Source of the DNA: Actinomadura macrotermitis | GTDB taxonomy: Bacteria > Actinomycetota > Actinomycetes > Streptosporangiales > Streptosporangiaceae | Assembly (NCBI RefSeq): GCF_009604375.1 | Contig: NZ_WEGH01000002.1 | Span: 768,073-832,072 of the forward strand | Direction of reading: 5' to 3' | DNA length: 64,000 nucleotides | In this document: positions 8,742 through 17,350 of the stretch, one piece after another | How the letters are laid out: every line of letters begins with the position of its first letter | Position numbering within the stretch: position 1 is the first letter of the stretch | The notes under the pieces: model-generated | Databases searched by the model: none | The model's input: the letters and a program-made list of their open reading frames with translations, nothing else | What the model was told of the DNA's origin: nothing | Position numbers and translations under genes: made by a program

Positions 8742-10024
8742 GCGCGGGCCTCCGCGGGCGTGAAGGTGCAGGGAAGGTGCTTGACCCCGTTGATGAAGGC
8801 GCTGCCGATGAGCCGGTCCGGCTCGCCCGCGCGGATGTCGGGGAGGCGGGTCAGCAGCTCGCGGAACGTGGCGCTGATCTCGGCCCGCGCCAGATGGGCG
8901 CCGAGGCAGAAGTGCGGTCCCGGCGCGCCGAACGCCACGTGGTCGTTCGGCGTGCGGGTGATGTCGAACCTCTCGGGGTCGGGGAAGACGTCCTCGTCCC
9001 GGTTGGCCGACCAGTAGAAGAGCAGCGCCTTCTCGCCCTCGCGGTACCGGCGGCCGTTGACCTCGCAGTCCTCGACCACCGTGCGGCGCATGAAGATGAT
9101 GGGCGAGGCGAGCCGCACGATCTCCTCGACCGCGCCCGGGCCGTACCGGTCGAGGTCGCTCGCGAGCAGCTCGCGCTGCTCGGGGTGGTCGGTGAGCAGC
9201 ATGAGCCCGTGGGTGATCGCGTTGCGGGTCGTCTCGTTGCCGGCCACCGCGAGCAGCAGGAAGAACGACCCGACCTCCTGGTCGGTGAGGGACTCGCCGT
9301 CGACGTTCGCCTGGACCAGGTGGGAGATCAGGTCGTCGGCGGGACGCTCGCGCCGCCGGGCCGCCAGGTCTCCGACCAGATCCACGATCTCCGAGCCCGC
9401 GGTCAGCAGCTGCTCGGCGATCTTCTCGGGGGCGGGCAGGAACTCGGGATCGAACCCGCACAGGATCCGGTTCGATCTCTCGAAGACGAAATCGTGGTGT
9501 TCCGGCGGTACCCCGAGCATTTCGCAAATGATCGCCAGGGGCACCCGCGCCGCCACTTCGACCGCGAAATCGCAGGAACCGCGGGCGGCGACGGCGTCGA
9601 CCGTCCGTGCGGCGACCGCGTCGATCTGACGGGACAGGTCGGCCATCGACCGCCGGGTGAACGCCCGGGACACGATCCGCCGCAGCCGCGCGTGCCGCGG
9701 GTCGTCCATATTGATCATCGACCCGAAGTACTCCGCGTACTCGTCGGGCATGTCCAGGATGTTGGTCGCCCCGCCGCGCCCGGAGCAGAACAGCTCGGGC
9801 CGACGGCTCACCGCGAGGATGTCGGCATGCCTGACCAGGGCGTGGTAGCCGGTGCCCCGCTCGAAACCGATGTCGGTGTAATCCGGGTCGGCGAACCAGA
9901 TCGGGCCCGCCTGGCGGCGCAGCACCGCGAAGGCGGCCGACCGCTCGGCCGGGGGCCGGTCCCAGAACCCGGCGTCGGACAGATCGATCTCGCCCAGCGC
10001 GGGGAGGGTTGCGGACTCGCCCAT
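8738..10024 (-). CDS. Cytochrome P450
   Basis: A 428-residue class I bacterial P450. The I-helix oxygen motif is AGNETTRNAITHG, the ExxR glutamate lies in AVEEIVRLASP, and the haem loop is FGAPGPHFCLGAHLAR with the Cys ligand. The AGNETTRNA form is common in the CYP124/125/142 group acting on lipid-like or steroid chains, consistent with a long acyl substrate, but this is only a hint. ATG at 10024 is preceded by GGGAG; the frame extends upstream into the AT-rich operator region and should not be used. It is the first gene of the leftward operon, and redox partners are not encoded beside it. Confidence 0.93.
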   Translation of the reverse strand: MGESATLPALGEIDLSDAGFWDRPPAERSAAFAVLRRQAGPIWFADPDYTDIGFERGTGYHALVRHADILAVSRRPELFCSGRGGATNILDMPDEYAEYFGSMINMDDPRHARLRRIVSRAFTRRSMADLSRQIDAVAARTVDAVAARGSCDFAVEVAARVPLAIICEMLGVPPEHHDFVFERSNRILCGFDPEFLPAPEKIAEQLLTAGSEIVDLVGDLAARRRERPADDLISHLVQANVDGESLTDQEVGSFFLLLAVAGNETTRNAITHGLMLLTDHPEQRELLASDLDRYGPGAVEEIVRLASPIIFMRRTVVEDCEVNGRRYREGEKALLFYWSANRDEDVFPDPERFDITRTPNDHVAFGAPGPHFCLGAHLARAEISATFRELLTRLPDIRAGEPDRLIGSAFINGVKHLPCTFTPAEARA

Positions 10025-10075
10025 GCGTCTCCCGTCGTGACGTGTGTGCTGCCCCGTGCTGCCACGGGCGGTCGT

Positions 10076-10162
10076 TGTCAAAAAATTGACATCTAAGATA
10101 CCAATGTCAATCAGCATTTAAAGTTTGTCAAGCTTGACCGGTCTGCTGGCGATTGGTTAGAT
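10076..10162. promoter_or_regulatory. Divergent promoter/operator region with repeated TGTCAA boxes
   Basis: This AT-rich stretch lies between the P450 (leftward) and ACP (rightward). It contains a perfect inverted repeat TGTCAA-AAAA-TTGACA (10076-10091), a further TGTCAA (10105-10110) and a perfect palindrome GTCAAGCTTGAC (10127-10138). A good rightward promoter is TTGACC (10134-10139), 17 bp, TTAGAT (10157-10162), whose -35 box is inside the palindrome; a leader of ~70 nt follows. TTGACA boxes read leftward could serve the P450 operon, but no convincing -10 partner was picked. Binding of one repressor or activator to the boxes is inferred. Confidence 0.6.
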
Positions 10163-10238
10163 TTTCAGGGAATAGCCCGTCCCCGCCACCGAGAAGGTTC
10201 TCCCGCCGCATGCGCGGAATCCGCAGGAAGGACGATCT

Positions 10239-10502
10239 ATGTCGACGGAGTCAGCGGAGCACATACGCAGCGAGACCTATGCGGTGATCCAGGCCATGGC
10301 GCGCGAGGACCCCGGCGAGATGCGCGGCGACCTGAGCCTCGTCGAGCAGCTCGGCTTCGACTCGCTGCGGTTGATCGAGCTGGCGATCGCCGCCGAGCAG
10401 CATTTCGGTCTGCCCCCGGTCGACCTGGAGAACGCGGTGACCGTCGCGACCGTCGAGGACGTCGTCCAGCTCGTCGCCGGCCTGCGCGAGGTGAACCGGT
10501 GA
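10239..10502 (+). CDS. Acyl carrier protein
   Basis: A free-standing 87-residue carrier protein. The phosphopantetheine site is the Ser in EQLGFDSLRLIELAIAAEQ, followed by a helix II/III typical of ACPs (FGLPPVDLENAVTVATVEDV). It is the first gene of the rightward four-gene operon. AAGGA lies just upstream of ATG 10239. The probable loading enzyme is the fatty acyl-AMP ligase encoded divergently. The downstream acyl-CoA dehydrogenase-like and reductase-like proteins probably act on the acyl chain bound here (inference from operon structure). Confidence 0.93.
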   Translation: MSTESAEHIRSETYAVIQAMAREDPGEMRGDLSLVEQLGFDSLRLIELAIAAEQHFGLPPVDLENAVTVATVEDVVQLVAGLREVNR

Positions 10503-11608
10503 TCGTCCTTCTGACCGGCGCGGCTGGGCTCATCGGCGCCGAGGTCGCGGCCCGCCTGGCCGCCAAGGGCGCCGCCGTGATCGGGCTCGTCCACCGCAAC
10601 CCGAACCTCACCCGCAACAACGGCCGCCCCATCCGGACCGTCCCCTGGAACGGCGCGCCCCGCCCCGGCACCGTCACCACGGTCACCGGGGACGTCACCC
10701 AGCCGCGGCTCGGGCTGGAGCAGTACAACGCCATACGCGAGGCCGCCGACATCGTCGTGCACTGCGCCGCCATCACCGACTTCGGCCGCGCCCAGCACGT
10801 CTACGACGGCGTCAACGTCAACGGCACCGACCACGTCCTCCGGCTCGTCCGCCCGCGCGACGCCCGGCCCGTCCCGCTCGTCCACGTCAGCACGGCGTAC
10901 GTGTGCGGCGAGCACGAGGGCACGTTCCGCGAGGCGGACCTGGACACCGGCCAGAGCTTCGGCACCGCGTACGAGCAGAGCAAGTTCCGCGCCGAGACGA
11001 TGGTCCGCGAGGCCCAGGAGGGCGGGCTGCCCGCGGCGGTCGTCCGGCCGAGCATCGTGGTGGGCGCCGAGCGCACCGGAGTGGTGCGCGAGTTCCAGAA
11101 CATGTACGTGGTCCTCAAGGCCCTCACCGAGGGCCGGGTGCGCTCGATCCCCGGCTACTACGACGCCCACCTCGACCTTGTGCCCGTGGACTACGTGGCC
11201 GACGTGGTGGTCGAGGCGACGCTGCGCTTCGCGGCGGCCGAGGGCCGCACGTTCCACGCCCTGGGCGCCGCCCCGCACACGCTGCGCGACTTCAGCGACG
11301 TCCTCGCCGAGTACCCGACCTTCCACGTTCCCCGCTACATCCCGCCCTCCAGCTTCTCGGCCGAGAAGCTGCCCGCCACCGAGCGGATCTACTACGAGCG
11401 CATCGTCGGCCTGTACGAGACCTACTTCCGGCGCACCGTCGTCCACGAGAACGTCAACGCGGCCGAGCTGCTCGGCCGCAAGCCCGGCGCCCAGGGCCTG
11501 CCCTACCTGCGTCGCCTGCTCGACCACGCGCTCAAGGTCGGCTACCTGGGCACCCCTCTCCCGTCCGTGGACGAGGCGCTCGCCGGCTTGGCGAAGGAGG
11601 GCCGGTGA
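10499..11608 (+). CDS. Thioester reductase-like extended SDR (NAD-binding)
   Basis: A 369-residue extended short-chain dehydrogenase. The Rossmann motif is LLTGAAGLIGAEVA, the mid-sheet motif VVHCAAITDF, and the catalytic Tyr/Lys pair YEQSKFRAE; substrate-side features such as RPSIVVGAERTG follow. It most resembles the NAD_binding_4 (male sterility / thioester reductase R-domain) group, which release carrier-bound acyl chains as aldehyde or alcohol. An NAD-dependent sugar-epimerase-like role cannot be excluded. GTG 10499 overlaps the ACP stop as GTGA, giving tight coupling and supporting an ACP-bound substrate. Confidence 0.8.
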   Translation: MIVLLTGAAGLIGAEVAARLAAKGAAVIGLVHRNPNLTRNNGRPIRTVPWNGAPRPGTVTTVTGDVTQPRLGLEQYNAIREAADIVVHCAAITDFGRAQHVYDGVNVNGTDHVLRLVRPRDARPVPLVHVSTAYVCGEHEGTFREADLDTGQSFGTAYEQSKFRAETMVREAQEGGLPAAVVRPSIVVGAERTGVVREFQNMYVVLKALTEGRVRSIPGYYDAHLDLVPVDYVADVVVEATLRFAAAEGRTFHALGAAPHTLRDFSDVLAEYPTFHVPRYIPPSSFSAEKLPATERIYYERIVGLYETYFRRTVVHENVNAAELLGRKPGAQGLPYLRRLLDHALKVGYLGTPLPSVDEALAGLAKEGR

Positions 11609-12828
11609 CCACTACGGCCAGTGGCCCCACCACCGGGGTCGAGGCACCCGGCGACGTCCCCGACCTCGGCGTCGAGCTGGCGCTGGACCGCGCGAGCGCC
11701 GCGGTGTCGGAGCACCGCGCGCGGCTGCGGGAGCTCATCGACGCACAGGTGGCGCCGCTGATCGAGGCGGCCGAGCGCGACCGCCGGTTCCCCCGGCGGG
11801 CGCTCGCCGCGCTCGGCGCGGCCGGGGTGCTGCGCGAGCGGTGGAACGGCGGCCCGCACGGCGATCTCGGCCGGTGCGTGCTGCTGTCGGAGGAGCTCGG
11901 CAGGGCCGCGCTCGGCGGCGTCGGCGTCGGGATCAGCCTCCATCTCGACGCCGCCGCGCCGCTGCTGCGCCGGTTCGCCCGGACCGACCTCACCCGGGAC
12001 ATCCTCGACCGGGCGCTGGACGGCACCGCCGTGTGCTGCGTCGCCACGTCCGAACAGCTCGTCGGCTCGGACCTGTCCTCGGTCGGCACCCGGATGCAGC
12101 GCGACGGCGACGGCTGGCGGATCGAGGGCACCAAGTGGTTCGTGTCGCCGGGCGCGGCGGCCGACTTCGCGCTGGTGCTGTGCGCCGCCGAAGAGGGGCC
12201 CGCGGTCGTGGCGGTGCCCCGCGAGGGCCTGACCGTCGTCAAGCGGCTGGAGACCGCCGGGATGCGCGGCCTGGAGACCGTGCGCCTCACGGTGGACGCG
12301 CGAGTCGGCAAGGACGCCGTCCTGGCCCCGCCGCGGACGGGCCTCGCCGCCGTGATGACCAGCCTCACCTACGAGCGGCTGGCGATCGCCGCCCAGACCC
12401 TGGGCGCACTCGACCTGGCCGTCACCCTCGCGGCGACCCACCTGCGCCGCCGCCGCCAGTTCGGCGTCCCTCTGCACGAGCACCAAGCGCTCCGGCTGCG
12501 GATGGCGGACCTGTCGGCCCGCACCACGGCCGCCCGCCGCGCGTTGTACGCGACCGTCACCGAGCTGGCGGCGGGCGGGCCGACCAACCTCACCGACATC
12601 GCGGGGCTGAAGGTCTCCTCGGCCAGGCTCGCCGAACGGGTCGCCAGCGAGTGCATGCACATGTTCGGCGGGCGTGGTTATCTTGAGGACGCCACGCCCA
12701 TGAGCCGCCTCTGGCGCGACCTGCGGGTCGGGAGGGTCGGCGGCGGCACCGACGAGATGATGTGGGAGCTCGTGGCGAGCGGCATCCGCACCGACGACGC
12801 CCTCTACGAGAGGTGGATCAGCGAGTGA
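11605..12828 (+). CDS. Acyl-CoA dehydrogenase family protein
   Basis: A 407-residue flavoprotein of the ACAD fold. The N-terminal helical domain starts near residue 20. The FAD/substrate strand TEGSDxxS-like region reads TSEQLVGSDLSSVGTRM, with WRIEGTKWFVSPG after it. The C-terminal part has RRRQFGVPLHEHQAL, MFGGRGYLED and the catalytic glutamate position in GGTDEMMWEL. It should introduce an alpha,beta double bond in a CoA- or ACP-bound acyl chain, or act as a related oxidase. GTG 11605 overlaps the previous stop as GTGA; the longer in-frame start is a shadow. No electron-transfer flavoprotein gene is adjacent. Confidence 0.9.
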   Translation: MTTTASGPTTGVEAPGDVPDLGVELALDRASAAVSEHRARLRELIDAQVAPLIEAAERDRRFPRRALAALGAAGVLRERWNGGPHGDLGRCVLLSEELGRAALGGVGVGISLHLDAAAPLLRRFARTDLTRDILDRALDGTAVCCVATSEQLVGSDLSSVGTRMQRDGDGWRIEGTKWFVSPGAAADFALVLCAAEEGPAVVAVPREGLTVVKRLETAGMRGLETVRLTVDARVGKDAVLAPPRTGLAAVMTSLTYERLAIAAQTLGALDLAVTLAATHLRRRRQFGVPLHEHQALRLRMADLSARTTAARRALYATVTELAAGGPTNLTDIAGLKVSSARLAERVASECMHMFGGRGYLEDATPMSRLWRDLRVGRVGGGTDEMMWELVASGIRTDDALYERWISE

Positions 12829-13667
12829 CCCCGACTGACGGCCTGGCCGCCGACACCGCGCTGGAACAGATCGGCGAGCATCTCCACCAGGCCGTCCTGC
12901 CGCCGGACTGGGCCGTCTGGGGACCGCACGGCGGCTTCCTCGCCGCGCTCGCGCTGTGCGCGGCCGGCGCCCACGCCCCGGACGCGCGGCCGCTCAGCAT
13001 CGGCTGCGACTTCCTCGCGCCCGCCGAGTTCGACAAGGTCGAGCTGGAGACGGTCCCCTTCCACACGGCTCGGACGAGCCGGGCGCTGCGCGTCACGATG
13101 ACCCAGCGCGGCCGTCCCGTCATGGCCGCGAGCGTGTGGACGGCCGGAACCCACCTCACCAGTCCCGAGCGCGCCTGGCGCCCCGCCCCCGACCTGCCGC
13201 CGCCGGAGGAACTGCCGGGTTTCGACCGGCTGATGCGCGAGGCCGGCCAGGAGCCGCCGCCGATCTTCAAGCACACCGACCAGCGTCCGGTCGCCTGGCC
13301 CGACGACTACTTCACCCGCTCCGGCGGCGACGCGGCGATCACGACCTGGGCCCGGTTCCTCCCGCAGGGCACCTTCCCTGGTGACCCCTGGCTCGACGCC
13401 GCGCGCAGCGTCATCCTCACCGACCTCGGCCTCTTCCCGGCCGTGGCCGCCGGGCTCGCCGCCTCGGAGATGGTCTTCACCGCGCCGAACGTCAACCTGC
13501 ACGTGGCCTTCCACCAGCGCCGCCCCGACCATGAGTGGCTGCTCTTCGAGGGCGAGGGCCTGGCCATCTGCGACGGCACCCTGGCCGCGCGCTCCATCAT
13601 CTCGACCGCCGACGGCGCCGTCGTCGCCACCGGTGTCGGTCAGATGCTCTACCGTCCGTTCGCCTGA
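12825..13667 (+). CDS. Acyl-CoA thioesterase-like (TesB/hot-dog) protein
   Basis: A 280-residue protein with a double hot-dog layout. The N-terminal half has WGPHGGFLAALALCAAGAH and GCDFLAPAEFDKVELE, like the TesB N-lobe. The C-terminal half has NVNLHVAFHQRRPDHEWLLF and GVGQMLYRPF, matching type II acyl-CoA thioesterase C-lobes. It probably hydrolyses a CoA- or ACP-bound acyl product, or edits it. GTG 12825 overlaps the dehydrogenase stop (GTGA). It is the last gene of the operon and converges on the XRE regulator with 25 bp between stop codons. Confidence 0.82.
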   Translation: MTPTDGLAADTALEQIGEHLHQAVLPPDWAVWGPHGGFLAALALCAAGAHAPDARPLSIGCDFLAPAEFDKVELETVPFHTARTSRALRVTMTQRGRPVMAASVWTAGTHLTSPERAWRPAPDLPPPEELPGFDRLMREAGQEPPPIFKHTDQRPVAWPDDYFTRSGGDAAITTWARFLPQGTFPGDPWLDAARSVILTDLGLFPAVAAGLAASEMVFTAPNVNLHVAFHQRRPDHEWLLFEGEGLAICDGTLAARSIISTADGAVVATGVGQMLYRPFA

Positions 13668-13692
13668 GCCCCGACGCCCGTCACCGTCACCG

Positions 13693-15006
13693 TCACCGTG
13701 GGATCGTGGGGCCTGCGTTGAGACCCAGCTCGGCCGCGGTCCGGTAGGCCGACAGCGCCGTCGCGGTGTCGCCCGCGTCCTCGGTCAGGCGCGCCAGCTC
13801 CAGATAGGCCTCGGCGCTCAGGCGGACGGCGCCGAAGGACGCCAGCGCCGCGGCGGCGCGGTCCAGTTCCTTGTGGGCATGGCCGGTCGCGCCGGCGCCC
13901 CAGTGGGCACGGCCGCAGATCAGGCGGGCGCGCTCCTCCAGGAGGGCGCCCCGTCCCGTCCACTCGGACATGACCTGCTCGACCTCGCCGAGCGCGGCCT
14001 GCGGCTGGCCCGCGCGGACCTGCTGTTCGGCGTAGTCCAGGCGCCAGCGCGCGGCGATGGTGCCGGGGTCGCGGGCCAGCGCGGCCAGGGCCGCGGCAAG
14101 GTCGTCGGGCGTGGGGGCCGGGGTCGTGCACCGCTCGTGGGCAAGGGCGGCGGCGATGGTCCAGCGGGCCAGATAGCCGGTGTCGCGGTCGCCGGCGTGG
14201 GCGGCGAGGGCGCGCCGCGTCAGGACGGCGGCGGCGTGCGCGTCGCCCGAGGTCTCGGCCATGGAGGCGGCGGCCAGGTAGCTCTCCACCCGGCGCCCGC
14301 GGCGGGCGAGGCCGGTGACGACCGGCGCCCAGGTCCCGACAAGCTCGGCGGCCCGCTCCGACAGGCCCCGGTCCAGGCACTGCCGGACGAGACCGGCGGC
14401 GGCCGCGACGGCGAGCGGGCTGCCGTCCAGGCCGTGGTCGGCGAGGTTCCGGGCGGCCTCCTCCAGCCGGTCCATCGACTCTTCGGCGCGTCCCAGGTCG
14501 GCCAGGCAGCCGGCCAGCGACAGCGCGGTGTCCAGCCGGACGTCCCAGTCGTCGTACCGTTTCGACAGCGCCTCGCCGTAGAGCGACACCGCCTCCTCGA
14601 GCCGGCCGAGCCGCTCGTTCGCCAGAGCCAGTCCGCGCAGCGCCATGGGCGGCGGGGTCCCCCCGGACGAGCGCAGCGCCTGCGCGAAGAGGTCGCGAGC
14701 GGTCTCGGTGCCGCCCTCGGCCAGGGCCAGCTCGCCCCGGGCGAGGAGGAGCTCGCGCTCGGCCGTCATGTGCCCGGACGGCGCCGGGGCGCTCTCGGGC
14801 TCGCCGGAGTTCAGCAGCACCTCGGGCGCCACGTTGAGGCGGGCGGCGAGCTTCAGCGCGATCTCGACCGTGGGCCGTCGCTTGCCGCTCTCCAGAAGGC
14901 TGACGTAGCTGGTCGACAGCTCGTCTCCCGCGAGCTCGGTCTGCGTGATCCCCTGCTGTCGCCGCAGCGCCCGAAGCCTTCGCCCGAAACTGTCCGCACT
15001 GGTCAC
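13693..15006 (-). CDS. XRE-family regulator with TPR-like repeats
   Basis: About 437 residues. An N-terminal helix-turn-helix of the XRE type is clear (FGRRLRALRRQQGITQTELA, then STSYVSLLESGKRRPT), followed by an alanine/leucine-rich series of helix pairs resembling tetratricopeptide repeats to the end. Such proteins are common in actinomycetes as peptide- or stress-responsive regulators; the target is unknown. GTG 15006 has AAGGA 9 bp upstream; an in-frame upstream start (to 15114) would add residues without homology. Its own promoter probably lies in the 372-bp gap to the right. Confidence 0.85.
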   Translation of the reverse strand: MTSADSFGRRLRALRRQQGITQTELAGDELSTSYVSLLESGKRRPTVEIALKLAARLNVAPEVLLNSGEPESAPAPSGHMTAERELLLARGELALAEGGTETARDLFAQALRSSGGTPPPMALRGLALANERLGRLEEAVSLYGEALSKRYDDWDVRLDTALSLAGCLADLGRAEESMDRLEEAARNLADHGLDGSPLAVAAAAGLVRQCLDRGLSERAAELVGTWAPVVTGLARRGRRVESYLAAASMAETSGDAHAAAVLTRRALAAHAGDRDTGYLARWTIAAALAHERCTTPAPTPDDLAAALAALARDPGTIAARWRLDYAEQQVRAGQPQAALGEVEQVMSEWTGRGALLEERARLICGRAHWGAGATGHAHKELDRAAAALASFGAVRLSAEAYLELARLTEDAGDTATALSAYRTAAELGLNAGPTIPR

Positions 15007-15378
15007 CGAGCACAGTCCTTCGTCGTTCAAGCCCGCGTCAGACCCGCGCGGCACGCCGATAGAGAATATCATTTCAGCGTCCGAAACGCCGGAGTGGGCC
15101 CCACCGATTACCATCGGGCGCTCTCCTTGCCAAAACCACGGAATGACGGTTGGCCGGGCGCACCCGGACGAAGCCGGATGTCACCCGCGAGGAGAGAGCT
15201 GGTCACGCCGAAGGGGCCTGAGAGGCATCTGCTGTCAGGGAGCCGTCCGATTGTCGCCCGCGCGACGCCCAGAAAATCGGACGATCAACGCGTTGTGACG
15301 ATACTGACACGGAGCCCGTCACATTGCAAGAGTGTAGTCAAATTTATTTATGGAAAATGGTTAAAGCGGTCAATATCA
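15007..15378. other. Non-coding gap upstream of the XRE regulator
   Basis: This 372-bp gap lies between the kinase stop and the XRE start, both leftward. The right third is AT-rich (a run around 15330-15375). Reading leftward, TTGCAA and CAGTAT separated by 17 bp (about 15270-15300) are a weak candidate promoter for the XRE gene. I see no RNA gene, clear terminator hairpin or convincing small ORF. Confidence 0.4.
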
Positions 15379-16362
15379 TCAGGCCTCGTCGAGCAGCAGG
15401 TCCGCCTGGGGGCGGGAGCCGAGATGCCCGATGACTTCGGCCGCCGCGGCCGAGCCCGTCCGCGCGCAGGAGGGCAGGTCGAGGCCGCGGGCGAGGCCGT
15501 GCAGGAACCCGGCCGCGTAGGCGTCACCCGCGCCCGTGGTGTCCACGATGCGCGCGACCGTTTCGGCGGGCACCTCCACCGCCCGGCCCGACTCCAGGAC
15601 GACCGAGCCGTGCGCCCCACGGGTGACCGCCGCGATCAGGTCGCGTTCGGCCAGCGCGGACAGCGCGGCCGGCAGCCCGTCCGTCTCACAGAGGGAGACG
15701 ACCTCGGCCTCGTTGCCGAACACCAGGTCGACGTGCTCCTCGATGAAGTCGCGAAACTCCTCGCGGTGCCGTTCCACGCAGTAGGAGTCCGACAGGGTCA
15801 GCGCGACCCGGTGCCCCGCGGCGCGGGCCGTGCGCGCCGCGAGCAGCACCGCCTCCTTCGCGGGCGGGGAGTCGAAGAGATAGCCCTCGACGCAGGTCAC
15901 CCGGGCGCGGCTCACGAGTTCGGTGTCCACGTCGGCGGCCGTGAGCTCCACGCACGCGCCGAGGTAGGTGTTCATCGTCCGGTGCCCGTCCGGAGTGACC
16001 ACGATCAGGCTGCACGCCGTGCCGGTCAGGCCCGACGACACCTCAGCCCCGAAGTCCACCCCCGCCGCCCGGAGGTCGGCGGTGAAGGCGATGCCGAACT
16101 CGTCGGCGGCCACCTTCCCCACGAAGGCCGCCGCGCTGCCCAGCCCGGCGGCACAGACGACCGTGTTGGCGACCGACCCGCCGGACATCTTGGCGACCGG
16201 CCGCATGCTCCCGTACAGGAAGGCCGACCGCTCGGCGTCGACCAGCGTCATGCTGTTCTTCGGCATGCCGTGCAAAGCGAGGAACTCATCGTCCTCGTGA
16301 GCGAAGATGTCCACGATCGCATTACCGATTCCGAGAACATCGAAGCCATTCTCCGACGCCAT
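15379..16362 (-). CDS. PfkB-family carbohydrate/adenosine kinase
   Basis: A 327-residue ribokinase-family protein. It starts with FDVLGIGNAIVDIFAHED, has the GG-motif MSGGSVANTVVCAAGLG and the C-terminal signature DTTGAGDAYAAGFLHGLARG with the catalytic Asp. The opening motif is typical of bacterial proteins annotated as adenosine kinase, so phosphorylation of adenosine or another nucleoside/sugar is likely. It stands alone with a strong GGAGGAAG site before ATG 16362. A role in salvaging adenosine from SAM-dependent methylation is possible but not shown; it may simply be housekeeping. Confidence 0.88.
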   Translation of the reverse strand: MASENGFDVLGIGNAIVDIFAHEDDEFLALHGMPKNSMTLVDAERSAFLYGSMRPVAKMSGGSVANTVVCAAGLGSAAAFVGKVAADEFGIAFTADLRAAGVDFGAEVSSGLTGTACSLIVVTPDGHRTMNTYLGACVELTAADVDTELVSRARVTCVEGYLFDSPPAKEAVLLAARTARAAGHRVALTLSDSYCVERHREEFRDFIEEHVDLVFGNEAEVVSLCETDGLPAALSALAERDLIAAVTRGAHGSVVLESGRAVEVPAETVARIVDTTGAGDAYAAGFLHGLARGLDLPSCARTGSAAAAEVIGHLGSRPQADLLLDEA

Positions 16363-16782
16363 GATGCTTCCTCCGGGCTTGCGGGCAAAGTCCCGAGGCT
16401 AGGCCATCCGCGCGGATCGAACATGCGGTTTGACCAAAATCGGTCAGCGCCTCCGACGGGCCACGCCGCAGCCCTGGTGCGCCGCGGATGGCCGTTATCG
16501 GACAGATCGTCTCGTAACCACCGTTCCACGCCCCCGCACGGGGGGGCGGGACCGCCCGCACGGCGCGGGGGACCGGGTGTCCTTCACCTCGTGATTTACA
16601 CCAGCGAAACATCATGACAAAACGCGGTACCACCCTTCGCATCGAAAGGCTCACTGCAGAGAACCGTTTCGGCTGTCGACCGCATGATCATCGCATGGTG
16701 TCGCGAGTTACACTTCGCTGGTCCGGACCAGTCACGTTCCAACCCACCAAGGCAGGCAAGGGCACGAAGGCAGGGGAACTGC
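16363..16782. other. Divergent intergenic region, kinase / small LuxR gene
   Basis: This 420-bp gap separates genes transcribed away from each other. Two TTACA-led elements carry opposite arms, CCAGCGAA (16601-16608) and TTCGCTGG (16714-16721), about 105 bp apart. The second runs into a GGTCCGGACC palindrome (16720-16729). A G/C-rich run lies at 16530-16575. These may be paired regulator sites, but no standard -35/-10 pair stands out. An in-frame ATG at 16684 exists for the LuxR gene but has no domain support. Confidence 0.35.
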
Positions 16783-17280
16783 ATGAGCCCAGTCACCATC
16801 GTGAACGACTCACCGCAACTCATTCTCGTCGTCGTCGACGACACGAGCAGCCCCACAGAGTCTCTGATCCGCACGATAATGCGCGCCGCACCGACCTCGA
16901 AGATCCTGGTTCTCGATGCGGACGACTGCTCCCGCGCCCAGGACCGGCTGGCGGCCGCCGGAGCGCACGCCTTCCTGACCAAGGACGCGATGATCGGGGG
17001 CTTCGTTCACACCGCCACGGACACGCCGAGCCGCGCACCGGCCATGCCGGATCAGGAGAAGGTGCCCCCGCCCGACGAGTTCCCCCTCTCACCGCGGGAG
17101 GAGGAGGTCCTCGGGCTGGTGTCCACCGGGCTCCGGAACGCGGAGATCGCACAGCGCCTCCGCATCGCCGAGGGGACCGTCAAGCGCCACCTGACGAGCA
17201 TCTACATGAAGCTGCACGCGACGTCACGGCTGGACGCCGTCAACAAGGCGGCGGCCCTCAGGGTCGCGCTCGGGCGGTAG
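16783..17280 (+). CDS. Small LuxR-type regulator with truncated receiver
   Basis: 165 residues. The C-terminal helix-turn-helix is intact (LSPREEEVLGLVSTGLRNAE, then AEGTVKRHLTSIYMKLH). The N-terminal part matches only the second half of a NarL-type receiver: ILVVVDD, then RTIMRAAPTSKILVLDADD and GAHAFLTKDA. The first half of the receiver, including the paired acidic pocket residues, is absent, so normal phosphorylation control looks unlikely. ATG 16783 is preceded by AGGGGAA. It converges on pafA. It is an orphan in that no histidine kinase is nearby; its target is unknown. Confidence 0.85.
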   Translation: MSPVTIVNDSPQLILVVVDDTSSPTESLIRTIMRAAPTSKILVLDADDCSRAQDRLAAAGAHAFLTKDAMIGGFVHTATDTPSRAPAMPDQEKVPPPDEFPLSPREEEVLGLVSTGLRNAEIAQRLRIAEGTVKRHLTSIYMKLHATSRLDAVNKAAALRVALGR

Positions 17281-17291
17281 CCGCCTCCCCG

Positions 17292-17328
17292 CGCCGGATA
17301 CCGGCGATCGGCCGGTCTCCGCCCGGCC
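17292..17328. terminator. Bidirectional GC-hairpin terminator candidates
   Basis: Between the convergent LuxR and pafA stops are two stem-loops: CGCCGG-ATA-CCGGCG (17292-17306) and GGCCGG with CCGGCC (17310-17328, 7-nt loop). There is no T-run, as is usual for actinomycete terminators. Function is inferred from position. Confidence 0.5.
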
Positions 17329-17350
17329 GGCGGCGACGGCCCGGTCCGCG

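Noticed and set aside
10025..10117. N-terminal extension of the first P450 to 10117
   Set aside because: The added residues come from the AT-rich operator region; ATG 10024 has a good ribosome site and the expected P450 length.
13678..13700. Short GTCACC tandem repeat between convergent genes
   Set aside because: Only about three copies, partly inside the XRE coding end; too short to call a functional repeat.
13381..16617. Long + strand open frame across the XRE and kinase genes
   Set aside because: It crosses two well-supported minus-strand genes and a promoter region and has no recognisable domain.
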